Shown: piece by piece, positions 1-6,437 of the stretch | Position numbering within the stretch: position 1 is the first letter of the stretch | Layout of the letters: every line of letters begins with the position of its first letter | From: Atopobium sp. | GTDB taxonomy: Bacteria; Actinomycetota; Coriobacteriia; Coriobacteriales; Atopobiaceae | Reading direction: 5' to 3' | DNA length: 10,056 bases | NCBI GenBank assembly: GCA_022732885.1 | Contig: JAIJTS010000025.1 | Span: 1 to 10,056 of the forward strand | Notes under the pieces: model-generated | Told to the model about the DNA's origin: nothing | The model's input: the letters and a program-made list of their open reading frames with translations, nothing else | Database searches by the model: none | Position numbers and translations under genes: made by a program

Positions 1-149
1 CTGAGGTTGATGTTGCAACAGCACGCAACAGCGGCATGCCCTGCATTAGCGTTACCTGGGGCTTTAGAGATAAAGAAACACTTCTAGCTGCAGGTGCCAC
101 CACACTCTGCGATACTGCAGAAGAAATGGTGCAAGAAATTCTCAAATAG
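1..149 (+). CDS. HAD-family hydrolase, phosphoglycolate phosphatase-like (C-terminal fragment)
   Basis: Frame 3 is open from the left edge to a TAG at 147-149 and gives 48 residues. The fragment contains ARNSGMPCISVTWGFRDKE followed by a Gly-Ala-Thr segment and a C-terminal Asp-Thr-(Ala)-Glu-Glu helix. In Gph/PGP-type HAD phosphatases this corresponds to the last strand-helix units after the motif IV acidic residues, where 'A..AGM...GV.WGF' precedes the 'GA....D...EL' ending. Such cytosolic enzymes dephosphorylate 2-phosphoglycolate or similar small phosphate esters. The catalytic DxD motif and the start lie outside the window, so substrate and length cannot be judged. No terminator hairpin is evident between its stop and the next gene at 313, so read-through into that gene is possible. 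Confidence 0.75.
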   Translation, partial: EVDVATARNSGMPCISVTWGFRDKETLLAAGATTLCDTAEEMVQEILK

Positions 150-312
150 TAGCACTAAAAATTACAATCATGCGTTCATTGCCGTTGAGCGAGAAAAAAC
201 GTCCGCTTGCCTATGCCTCTTAATTCGTCTGAATAAGCGTATTCTGAGGGCGGTATAGTCTATAAAACTGCATCCATAATTTGCGCGCAAGCGACGTGGA
301 AAGGATTGCATC

Positions 313-621
313 ATGGGCAAGAAAAGTTCTGAGGTTCTCCAGATTTCTTACGAAGACCTGGTAGAGTACCTGCACAGTAATCACTCTGTGTACATGCAAG
401 TCGGACACCAGGTTTATTACCTCACTGATGTCAATTTTGAGGCATGGAGAGCTCAAGACACCAGTATCAGAAACTCAAAAAACCACTTTGTAGATTGTTC
501 TGAACTAGTTCCAACGGTAGACGAATTTCTCGCGCTTCCTTTTATTAATGGAAAAACTATTAAAGACGTTTTTGCGCATGCAACGTTCTATGCATCCATG
601 AAAAACGAAAAATCTGAGTAA
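313..621 (+). CDS. Conserved-looking hypothetical protein, 102 aa
   Basis: I do not recognise this protein. It is a complete small ORF with a good ribosome site (GGAAAGGA, 298-305) seven bases before the ATG, and it is followed directly by an intrinsic terminator, so it is very probably expressed. It has no signal peptide, membrane segment or cysteine pair; the only Cys is at about residue 57 in a D-C-S context. The composition is soluble, with mixed charge. The first half (residues 9-40) looks like helix plus beta hairpin (VYMQVGHQVYYLTDV), followed by a W-R-x-Q-D-T segment. The second half has V-P-T-V-D-E-F-L-A-L-P-F and then K-T-I-K-D-V-F, with aromatic residues near the end. The ordered hydrophobic and aromatic pattern suggests a folded domain. 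It is transcribed convergently to the hydrogenase, so context gives no function. Confidence 0.8.
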   Translation: MGKKSSEVLQISYEDLVEYLHSNHSVYMQVGHQVYYLTDVNFEAWRAQDTSIRNSKNHFVDCSELVPTVDEFLALPFINGKTIKDVFAHATFYASMKNEKSE

Positions 622-666
622 TTCAAAATAATCAGCTTTTTGTTGACTATCTCTCAGCTAAAACTT

Positions 667-697
667 AAAGGATCTGTTAATCGCAGATCCTTTTTTA
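667..697 (+). terminator. Intrinsic terminator of the 102-aa gene
   Basis: A perfect 10-bp stem (AAAGGATCTG at 667-676 with CAGATCCTTT at 684-693) encloses a 7-base loop and runs into a T tract at 691-696. It lies 46 bases after the stop at 619-621. The T tract is on the + strand only, so it acts mainly rightward. Confidence 0.88.
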
Positions 698-735
698 TTA
701 CCTGGTAGATTACCTTATTGATTTGCATTTCTCAT

Positions 736-766
736 AAAAAACGCCGATGCAGCGCACCGGCGTTTT
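736..766 (-). terminator. Intrinsic terminator of the hydrogenase gene
   Basis: A 9-bp stem (AAAACGCCG at 738-746 with CGGCGTTTT at 758-766) encloses an 11-base loop. Read on the - strand it is followed by six T residues (A736-A741 on the + strand). It sits 24 bases past the hydrogenase stop. Four T residues on the + side may give weak rightward activity as well. Confidence 0.85.
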
Positions 767-789
767 ACGTTTAATTTGAGAGAACGTGT

Positions 790-2385
790 CTACTCAACAG
801 GCTTCTGAACCTCAAGGACCTCAGCAATCTCAACCTCAGCAGAGACGGTACCAGCAAGCTCTGGAATAAGATCGTTGTACTTATTTGAAGAAGCAAGCTC
901 AGAAGAAGCAGTCTTTGCATAACGCTTAACTGCCGCTGCAGCACGGTTAACAGCGCTCAGCGTTCCAGCGCCACCAACACATCCGCCTGGGCAAGCCATG
1001 CCCTCAAGAAGGTAGCCTGGATATTTACCCTTAACGGCGTCCTTGAGCATAGCTCGGCACTCAGCAAGGCCGTCAACAGCCATAATAGGAACTTCTTTGT
1101 CAGGATACTTCTGGTGAATGACGTTAACTACAGCGCCTGCAACGCCACCGGCTACTGCAAAAGCGCGGCCATCATGAGAAGCGTTTTCAAAGTCGGAGTT
1201 ATCGTCATCAAGCTTGGTGTAATCAATGCCCTTAGACTCCATCATTCCCGCAAGCTCCTCAAAGGTCAGAACAAAATCAACCTCAGACTTAACAGAACGA
1301 CGCAAAGCCTCAAGCTTCTTAGCAGTACATGGTCCAATAAAGACAATCTTGGACTCTGGGTTTTGCTTTCTTACTAGACGAGCAGTCAAAACCATGGGAG
1401 TAAGTGCCATGGAGATTGCATCAGCATGCTCTGGGTACTCTTTTTTAGCCATGGCAGACCAGGAAGGACAGCAACTTGTTCCCATAAATGGCAGCTTTTC
1501 TGGGACTTCTTTGACAAAGTCTTCTGCTTCCTGAACGGTACAGAGATCAGCACCTGTTGCTACCTCTTCTACCTCGGCAAAGCCCATCTCCTTGAATGCC
1601 TCACGAAGACGGCCAACGCTACCCTTGCCAAACTGACCAACAAACGAAGGAGCCACAATAGGAACAACGGTATAACCCTCATTGATAGCCTGAATTACCT
1701 GGAAAATCTGGCTCTTATCGGCAATTGCACCAAAGGGGCAGTTGACCAGGCACTGACCGCAAGATACGCACTTCTCGTAATCAATATCTGCGCGACCGTG
1801 CTCATCAGAGCCAATAGCGTCCATACCGCATGCGGCTGCGCATGGACGTATGTGGTGATGAATTGCATGGTACGGACAAACATTGAAGCACATTCCGCAC
1901 TGAATGCATTTCTCCTGGTCAATGTATGCCTTTTTGTCTACAAAGCTAATTGCTTCTTTTGGACAAATCTCTCGACAAGGGTGTGCAAGACAGCCCTGGC
2001 ATGCATTGGTAACGCGATACACATTGTCCTCGCATGCGTTGCACGCAAACTTGACAATATTAATCAGCGGTGGCTGATAATAAACTTCTGGTCTAGAGGC
2101 TTCTTCCAGGCCGTCAGAAATATGTTCTGGTTGATCAACGCCCTGCATAGGCAAGCCCATAGTCATGCGAATACGCTCACCAACAATAGCGCGCTCTAAG
2201 AAGACGCTCTCGCGGTACGTTGCAATATCACCAGGAATAATCTTGTAAGGCAGCTCTTCCATTTGACGAGCAATTTCATCAACGCTTTTGTCTGCTTTTT
2301 CATACGCAAGCGTTGAAACCTCTTTAAATACCTTCCTGCGGATTTCAGTCAGGTTGGTATATACACCTCGCATTGTGCCAGGCAT
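790..2385 (-). CDS. Monomeric [FeFe] hydrogenase, group B-like, 531 aa
   Basis: This enzyme interconverts protons and H2, using ferredoxin-type electrons in the cytosol; in fermenters the family disposes of or senses reducing power. An N-terminal region (about 1-105) without cysteine precedes an iron-sulfur domain with 16 Cys: 115, 118, 129, 132, 137, 141, 160, 163, 166, 170, 182, 186, 206, 209, 212 and 216. These include two CxxCxxCxxxCP ferredoxin motifs (160-170 and 206-216). The H-cluster motifs follow: L1 TSCCPSW (Cys305/306), L2 GPCTAKKLE (Cys353) and L3 EGMACPGGCVGGAGTL (Cys465/469), so all four ligands and the proton-relay Cys are present. L2 begins with Gly instead of the group A Met, and L3 ends GGAG instead of GGGQ. 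This fits the group B1/B3 type better than the Clostridium CpI type. A GGAGG site seven bases upstream (2393-2397) fixes the start; Met5 has none. The hydEFG maturases are not in the window. It may be read with rluA, 84 bases upstream, or from its own promoter. Confidence 0.92.
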   Translation of the reverse strand: MPGTMRGVYTNLTEIRRKVFKEVSTLAYEKADKSVDEIARQMEELPYKIIPGDIATYRESVFLERAIVGERIRMTMGLPMQGVDQPEHISDGLEEASRPEVYYQPPLINIVKFACNACEDNVYRVTNACQGCLAHPCREICPKEAISFVDKKAYIDQEKCIQCGMCFNVCPYHAIHHHIRPCAAACGMDAIGSDEHGRADIDYEKCVSCGQCLVNCPFGAIADKSQIFQVIQAINEGYTVVPIVAPSFVGQFGKGSVGRLREAFKEMGFAEVEEVATGADLCTVQEAEDFVKEVPEKLPFMGTSCCPSWSAMAKKEYPEHADAISMALTPMVLTARLVRKQNPESKIVFIGPCTAKKLEALRRSVKSEVDFVLTFEELAGMMESKGIDYTKLDDDNSDFENASHDGRAFAVAGGVAGAVVNVIHQKYPDKEVPIMAVDGLAECRAMLKDAVKGKYPGYLLEGMACPGGCVGGAGTLSAVNRAAAAVKRYAKTASSELASSNKYNDLIPELAGTVSAEVEIAEVLEVQKPVE

Positions 2386-2469
2386 TTCTCCCCCTCCTCG
2401 TTCACTTTATGCACGTCTGGGTAACGTATCAGCATAAAATGAATGAATGTTCTTAGCTTAAAGTATGGA

Positions 2470-3210
2470 CTATAAGCCCTCCTCGGTGGCACCAAAATAA
2501 GAAAATCGCTCTGGAATATTCGTTTTAATCACAATTTTTGTGCCCGTGACTGGATGAATAAATCCAACGCGATATGCGTGGAGCATTAACGGCTGCGCAT
2601 TATGCTTCTTTTTTGCTCCACGCTGCAAAGAAGACACGCCTCCATACAGCGCGTCCCCCACCAGAGGAAATCCAAGTGACGAGAGATGCACTCTAATTTG
2701 ATGCTTTCTTCCTGTCAGCAAATTGACCAGTAACAAGCTTTGAGTTTGACCTTGTGCTGACAATGCAACCTTAATAAGACGCACCTCCGTTTGAGAAGGC
2801 TTGCCTGTGGCTGAAACCCTCATCTTCTGAGCGTCATGCCTATCTTTTCCAATAGCCTTATCTATTAGCAGTTTATGTGGTTCAAATGCTCCCTTAACCG
2901 CCGCCAAATACTCTTTGGAAAGCTCCTTGGAGGCAATAAGCTGATCAAACTGCGGCTGCGTTTCTTTTTTGAGCGAGAAAAGCACAATGCCTGTGGTCTC
3001 TCTATCAAGACGATTCAAAGCTTGAACCTGGGAAAGGTCTGTCTGACTTGAGCTCTCAAGTACACGGAGTTTCTCGCAAACTACATCGGTAAGCGAAGGC
3101 TCATGGGTACCGTCTGCGTGAACAATAATTCCCGCAGGTTTGTTTACGGCAAGAAGATACTCATCCTGGTACAAAATCTCAAGGTTATTCTCAGACTGAA
3201 GAGCTTCCAC
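2470..3210 (-). CDS. RluA-family RNA pseudouridine synthase
   Basis: This enzyme isomerises uridine to pseudouridine in rRNA or tRNA in the cytosol. The catalytic signature is L-N-R-L-D-R-E-T-T-G-I-V-L-F, with the catalytic Asp at residue 69 of the chosen product. It is preceded by the family's 'YQDEYLLAVNKPAGIIVH' strand and followed by GRKHQIRVHL and G-D-x-L-Y-G-G. No N-terminal S4 domain is present; at about 246 residues it is one of the short RluA members, and the RNA target cannot be told. The frame stays open upstream to 3417, but that stretch lies inside the LysR gene and resembles nothing in RluA proteins. I chose the GTG at 3208-3210, just after the LysR stop (3212-3214), with a GAGGTGA ribosome site ending about five bases before it. 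An ATG at 3232-3234 (254 aa) and a GTG at 3217-3219 are alternatives. The tight junction implies translational coupling to LysR. Confidence 0.85.
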   Translation of the reverse strand: MEALQSENNLEILYQDEYLLAVNKPAGIIVHADGTHEPSLTDVVCEKLRVLESSSQTDLSQVQALNRLDRETTGIVLFSLKKETQPQFDQLIASKELSKEYLAAVKGAFEPHKLLIDKAIGKDRHDAQKMRVSATGKPSQTEVRLIKVALSAQGQTQSLLLVNLLTGRKHQIRVHLSSLGFPLVGDALYGGVSSLQRGAKKKHNAQPLMLHAYRVGFIHPVTGTKIVIKTNIPERFSYFGATEEGL

Positions 3211-3211
3211 A

Positions 3212-4153
3212 CTACTCACCTCGCTTAACCACATAGCGATGCTCAGAAAGAACTTGAGCAAACGCCTCGATAATGCTCCAAACGTGATCGGTACGTCGCC
3301 AAGCAACATTGACCGAATACGACATTTCTTTTCCCAGCTCAATAATGTGGAGGCCAGAAGTTTCAAAATCATAGTTAGATGAAGCAACCAACTCAGACGG
3401 CAAGAAGCACGCACCAACGCCTCTCATGGCAAGCGCCAAAAGCGTCTCTGAGTTTCTAGACATGACCTTGATGGTGGGAGAAATACCAGATTCAGCAAAC
3501 GCATGGCGAGCAAAACTACCAGCAATGTCTCGCTTACCAACTGTTAGAAAGGGGCAAGCTTCCAAGGCTGTGAGCTTTCCCGTCTTTTTAACTTGGGTGA
3601 CAACAGAGTCAACGTTATCTGCATACAAAGATTCAAGCAGAGCTTGAGAAACAACCAGAACGATCTTCTCGTCAAACAGCTTTTTGACGACTAAGTCATA
3701 CGACGACGAATTGACTGTTGCGACAATCAAGTCAAGCTGACCTTCGGACAACCACTCAACAAGCTCGTCATTTTCACCCTCATCAAGCTCAATGGAGATG
3801 TTTGGGTGCAGTTTTTGAAAAGCAGCAATAGAGCTTGGCATAATAATGTGGCCTCGAGTTGCAGTAACACCAACACGCAAGCGGCCTCGCTCATTGCCCG
3901 CAATGTCAAGAAACTCTTGCTCCATTGCGCGATGCTGAGCTTGAAACCTGCGGGCATAGCGTAAGAACTCTTCTCCTGCAAACGTGAGGGACAGCGGGAC
4001 CGTGCGTTCCAGCAGTTTAGAGCCTAGTTCTTTTTCTGCTGATGCTATATTTGCCGAGAGCGTTTGTTGAGTTACGCTCAGGCGTTCAGCTGCCTTAGTG
4101 AAGCTTTTTTCTTCTGCAACGGCAACAAAATAATCCATAGTTTGAAAGTTCAT
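3212..4153 (-). CDS. LysR-family transcriptional regulator, 313 aa
   Basis: This is a DNA-binding regulator with an N-terminal winged helix-turn-helix and a C-terminal effector-binding domain. Residues 1-60 carry the canonical LysR pattern: MDYFVAVAEEKSFTKAAERL, then S-V-T-Q-Q-T-L-S as the start of the recognition helix, then E-K-E-L-G-S-K-L-L-E-R. Residues about 91-300 form the periplasmic-binding-like fold, with the typical R-L-R-V-G-V opening strand, the L-x-x-G-Q-L-D-L-I-V segment near 135-145, and G-V-G-A-C-F-L-P-S near 245. Length is normal for the family. GGGAG lies about six bases before the ATG. It is divergent from the NhaC gene, and a dyad of the LysR type lies between them, so it probably regulates itself and the antiporter. 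This recalls NhaR, the LysR regulator of nhaA in E. coli, but orthology is not claimed. The effector is unknown. Confidence 0.92.
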   Translation of the reverse strand: MNFQTMDYFVAVAEEKSFTKAAERLSVTQQTLSANIASAEKELGSKLLERTVPLSLTFAGEEFLRYARRFQAQHRAMEQEFLDIAGNERGRLRVGVTATRGHIIMPSSIAAFQKLHPNISIELDEGENDELVEWLSEGQLDLIVATVNSSSYDLVVKKLFDEKIVLVVSQALLESLYADNVDSVVTQVKKTGKLTALEACPFLTVGKRDIAGSFARHAFAESGISPTIKVMSRNSETLLALAMRGVGACFLPSELVASSNYDFETSGLHIIELGKEMSYSVNVAWRRTDHVWSIIEAFAQVLSEHRYVVKRGE

Positions 4154-4169
4154 TTTTTGCTCCCACTGT

Positions 4170-4190
4170 ATTACAAAAATTACTTGTAAT
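4170..4190. promoter_or_regulatory. LysR-type operator dyad
   Basis: A perfect inverted repeat ATTACAA-N7-TTGTAAT lies between the divergent LysR and NhaC genes. Written as ATTAC-N11-GTAAT it has the interrupted-dyad geometry usual for LysR-family recognition sites (T-N11-A type). It overlaps the start-proximal side of the regulator's own -10 box, as expected for autorepression, and lies upstream of the NhaC gene, where an activator would bind. Assignment to this particular regulator is inferred from position. Confidence 0.6.
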
Positions 4191-4219
4191 TATAACCATT
4201 GAAAACAGTTGGACTTCAA
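4189..4219 (-). promoter_or_regulatory. Probable promoter of the LysR gene
   Basis: On the - strand a perfect TATAAT -10 box (4189-4194) is preceded by TTGAAG (4214-4219) at a long 19-base spacing. The predicted start would fall inside the dyad at 4170-4190. The -10 match is strong; the -35 is only fair. Confidence 0.5.
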
Positions 4220-4228
4220 CTTTTTAGT
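4199..4228 (+). promoter_or_regulatory. Candidate promoter of the NhaC gene
   Basis: TTGAAA (4199-4204, five of six consensus bases) is followed after 18 bases by TTTAGT (4223-4228, four of six). It lies just downstream of the LysR-type dyad, a layout consistent with activation. A small hairpin AGTTG-N5-CAACT (4207-4221) sits in the spacer. The -10 is weak, so the call is tentative. Confidence 0.3.
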
Positions 4229-4270
4229 TGCCTACTCTATTTACATAAGAAATTTGTTTGGAGTGGGTGC

Positions 4271-5662
4271 ATGATAGAGCTAATAGTACTAAGTGTCTTT
4301 GCGGTGATGCTCATCGTAGGCACAGCCCTATCTTTTCCTCTTACATCTATTTTGACCATTGGTTTCTTTCTCTTTTTTGGTTATGGAATCTCTCGCAAAA
4401 TCTCTGCAAAAACACTTCTTTTAGCAGCATTTAAATCTGTTTGGGAAGTTAAAACAATTATTGTGCTGTTTGCTGTTGTAGGCGCCATGAGTGCAGCTTG
4501 GCGTGCTGCAGGAACCATTCCAGAGATTGTCAGCATTTCTGCTTCTCTTATTTCTCCATCTATCTTTATTCTGGCAACATTCTTGCTTTGCACCATGATG
4601 TCTATGCTTCTGGGTACCGCATTTGGTACTGCTGCAACTATGGGAATCATCTGCATGTCTATTGGTAAGGCAATTGGGGCAAGCGAGTTCTTTATTGGTG
4701 GCGCCGTTCTTGCAGGTAGCTACTTTGGTGACCGTTGCTCCCCTATGTCTACCAGTGCAATTCTTGTTTCACAACTTACCGATACCAATCTTTCCAAGAA
4801 CATCAACCGCATGCTTCGTACCAGCGTAGTGCCTTTTATTGCTGCGTGTGTTATCTACGTGGCCTGGGATTTCTTTATGGCAAACACAGGAACAATCCCC
4901 GATGTCACTGGTCTTCTCAGCCGCTCCTTTAGGCTCTCTTTAATTTCACTTACGCCAGCTCTTCTTGTGATTGTTTTCTCGCTTCTTAAAGTTGATGTCA
5001 TTGTTACCATGGCATCCAGCCTGATACTTGCTTGTATTCTCTGCGTCAACATCCAGCGTGTTCCTCTTGAAGATCTACCAGTCATTCTGCTCTTTGGCCT
5101 TCGCGCTCCAGGAGCAACCGTGGCAAACATGGTTAATGGTGGTGGCGTTTTCTCCATGATGAACGTCTTGACAATCGTGACCATTTCTTCAAGCTACGCT
5201 GGTCTTTTCCAGACAACTGGACTGCTTCGCCGTATGTGCCAGCTGGTGGCTGACCTCTCCGATAACTCCACGCCTTTTTTTGGCGTTCTGATTACCAGCA
5301 TGTTTACCTCAATGGTTTCTTGTAACCAGACCTTGGCCATTATGCTGACAAACGATTTATGCGAGAACGCAGAAAATTCTTCTAGCGCCCTTGCTTTGGA
5401 TATCGAGAATAGCGCTGTAATTCTTGCTCCTCTGGTACCGTGGTCCATCTCAAATATCTCCGTACTCTCTGCAATTGGCGCGCCTTCTATGAGTCTTCTA
5501 GCTGCAAGTTTCCTCTATTTGCTGCCTCTTTGGACTCTGGGAATTTCTTTGTGGCTTCATCGCCAGCCAGCAAAGATTGACGGTCACCGCGCTCGTTGGC
5601 TTGGTCTTACCTCTGATGATGTTCGTAACTGCTCATGTCAATGCGCGCAAGATGCAAAATAG
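4271..5662 (+). CDS. nhaC: NhaC-family Na+/H+ antiporter, 463 aa
   Basis: This is a cytoplasmic-membrane antiporter that expels Na+ in exchange for H+, serving pH and sodium homeostasis; some relatives exchange organic acids such as malate/lactate. The family motif G-D-R-C-S-P-M-S-T-S-A is at residues 153-163, after the glycine/alanine-rich F-G-T-A-A-T-M-G helix. The second conserved helix S-C-N-Q-T-L-A-I-M-L-T is at 350-360, and A-P-L-V-P-W-S at 386-392. Hydrophobic segments cover nearly the whole chain (first at about 3-40), and the length is normal. The frame is open to a TTG at 4199, but the ATG at 4271 has GGAG (4260-4263) at ideal spacing and starts on the family's first membrane helix, so I chose it. 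The C-terminal tail after the last helix ends with three Cys in five residues (454-458), which is odd. A 12-base tandem repeat follows the stop. It is divergently paired with the LysR regulator. Substrate is inferred from family. Confidence 0.9.
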   Translation: MIELIVLSVFAVMLIVGTALSFPLTSILTIGFFLFFGYGISRKISAKTLLLAAFKSVWEVKTIIVLFAVVGAMSAAWRAAGTIPEIVSISASLISPSIFILATFLLCTMMSMLLGTAFGTAATMGIICMSIGKAIGASEFFIGGAVLAGSYFGDRCSPMSTSAILVSQLTDTNLSKNINRMLRTSVVPFIAACVIYVAWDFFMANTGTIPDVTGLLSRSFRLSLISLTPALLVIVFSLLKVDVIVTMASSLILACILCVNIQRVPLEDLPVILLFGLRAPGATVANMVNGGGVFSMMNVLTIVTISSSYAGLFQTTGLLRRMCQLVADLSDNSTPFFGVLITSMFTSMVSCNQTLAIMLTNDLCENAENSSSALALDIENSAVILAPLVPWSISNISVLSAIGAPSMSLLAASFLYLLPLWTLGISLWLHRQPAKIDGHRARWLGLTSDDVRNCSCQCAQDAK

Positions 5663-5686
5663 ACAAGCTCAACTACAAGCTCAACT
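5663..5686. repeat. 12-bp tandem duplication after the nhaC stop
   Basis: ACAAGCTCAACT occurs twice head to tail (5663-5674 and 5675-5686), beginning at the first base after the TAG. It is exact and forms no obvious hairpin; it looks like a replication-slippage duplication. No convincing terminator was found in 5663-5781. Confidence 0.8.
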
Positions 5687-5781
5687 GCATCCAATCCTCT
5701 ACAAAAGTTGCTAAAGACCGAGCTGTTTAACACTTCTAATTCACAACGCTACGCTAGATGTGTTTTACGCCGTTAATACTT

Positions 5782-6435
5782 CTATTGATGCTTTGGTAAT
5801 TCAATAATTCGATCGCAACGCTGAGCAATACCCATATCATGTGTGACCATAAGAAGCGTTTTATGGTTTGCATGAACGGAATCTAGCAAATTGTCTATAA
5901 CAATAGTAGCCATAGCCTTATCAAGTGATCCGGTTGGTTCGTCAGCAAGGATTAAATTACCCGGTTTTATCATTGCTCGAGCAATTGCTACTCTCTGCTT
6001 TTCTCCACCAGAAAGCTCATTTACAACCGCATCGAACTTCTCGCCAATCCCGTAGTTTTCCAAAGCAGTTCTAATAAGACGTTCCTGTTCCTGCTTTGAA
6101 AGCTTGGTGTATTGGAGCGCTAGTAAGAGATTTTTGCTTACTTTCCAGTCGTTAATGAGAGCAAAAGACTGAAATAGATAATTGATCTCTGTACGCCTCA
6201 TAAGTGTTGCTTTTTTACTGTTGATCGAAGGATATGCTCTGCCTTCAAGGCTGATTGCGCCTGAGTCTAATGTCTCGAGAAGACCGATGATATTAAGAAG
6301 CGTTGATTTTCCACACCCAGAAGGGCCCACGAGAGCCACTGACTCTCCGCTTTCTACCTCAAATGAAATGTTATGAAGAACTGTGTTGCTTCCAAATGAC
6401 TTATTGAGAGTATCTACCTGTAGAAATGTTTTCAT
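5782..6435 (-). CDS. ABC transporter ATP-binding protein, bacteriocin-export (lactococcin 972) type, 217 aa
   Basis: This is the cytoplasmic ATPase that powers the adjacent permease. All nucleotide-binding elements are intact: Walker A G-P-S-G-C-G-K-S-T (37-45), Q-loop Gln89 in F-Q-S-F-A-L-I, signature L-S-G-G-E-K-Q-R (141-148), Walker B L-I-L-A-D-E-P-T-G-S-L-D (161-172) and the H-loop His199 in V-T-H-D. The short length, the opening 'NKSFGSNTVLHNIS' and the 'FALI' Q-loop context match the MacB/LolD-like ATPases associated with lactococcin-972-group bacteriocin loci. The ATG lies two bases after the permease stop. Its ribosome site AAGGAG is made from the last two permease codons, so the two proteins are almost certainly translationally coupled. 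Only the specific substrate is uncertain, since generic LolD/MacB relatives export lipoproteins, peptides or drugs. Confidence 0.92.
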   Translation of the reverse strand: MKTFLQVDTLNKSFGSNTVLHNISFEVESGESVALVGPSGCGKSTLLNIIGLLETLDSGAISLEGRAYPSINSKKATLMRRTEINYLFQSFALINDWKVSKNLLLALQYTKLSKQEQERLIRTALENYGIGEKFDAVVNELSGGEKQRVAIARAMIKPGNLILADEPTGSLDKAMATIVIDNLLDSVHANHKTLLMVTHDMGIAQRCDRIIELPKHQ

Positions 6436-6437
6436 AA

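Noticed and set aside
764..775. 12-base identity TTTACGTTTAAT shared with 8704-8715
   Set aside because: A few 12-mer matches are expected by chance in 10 kb, and the first copy overlaps the hydrogenase terminator.
1426..2199. 257-codon open frame on the + strand inside the hydrogenase gene
   Set aside because: It lies antisense to a gene with full catalytic motifs, and its product has no recognisable domain; it is a shadow of the codon bias opposite the hydrogenase.
4199..4270. TTG start extending NhaC by 24 residues
   Set aside because: No ribosome site before the TTG; the extra residues do not resemble NhaC and overlap the likely promoter. The ATG at 4271 has GGAG at ideal spacing.
5742..5766. 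Possible terminator between nhaC and the ATPase gene (CACA...TGTG then TTTT)
   Set aside because: The stem is only four pairs plus an inner three-pair stem with an internal loop; too weak to call.
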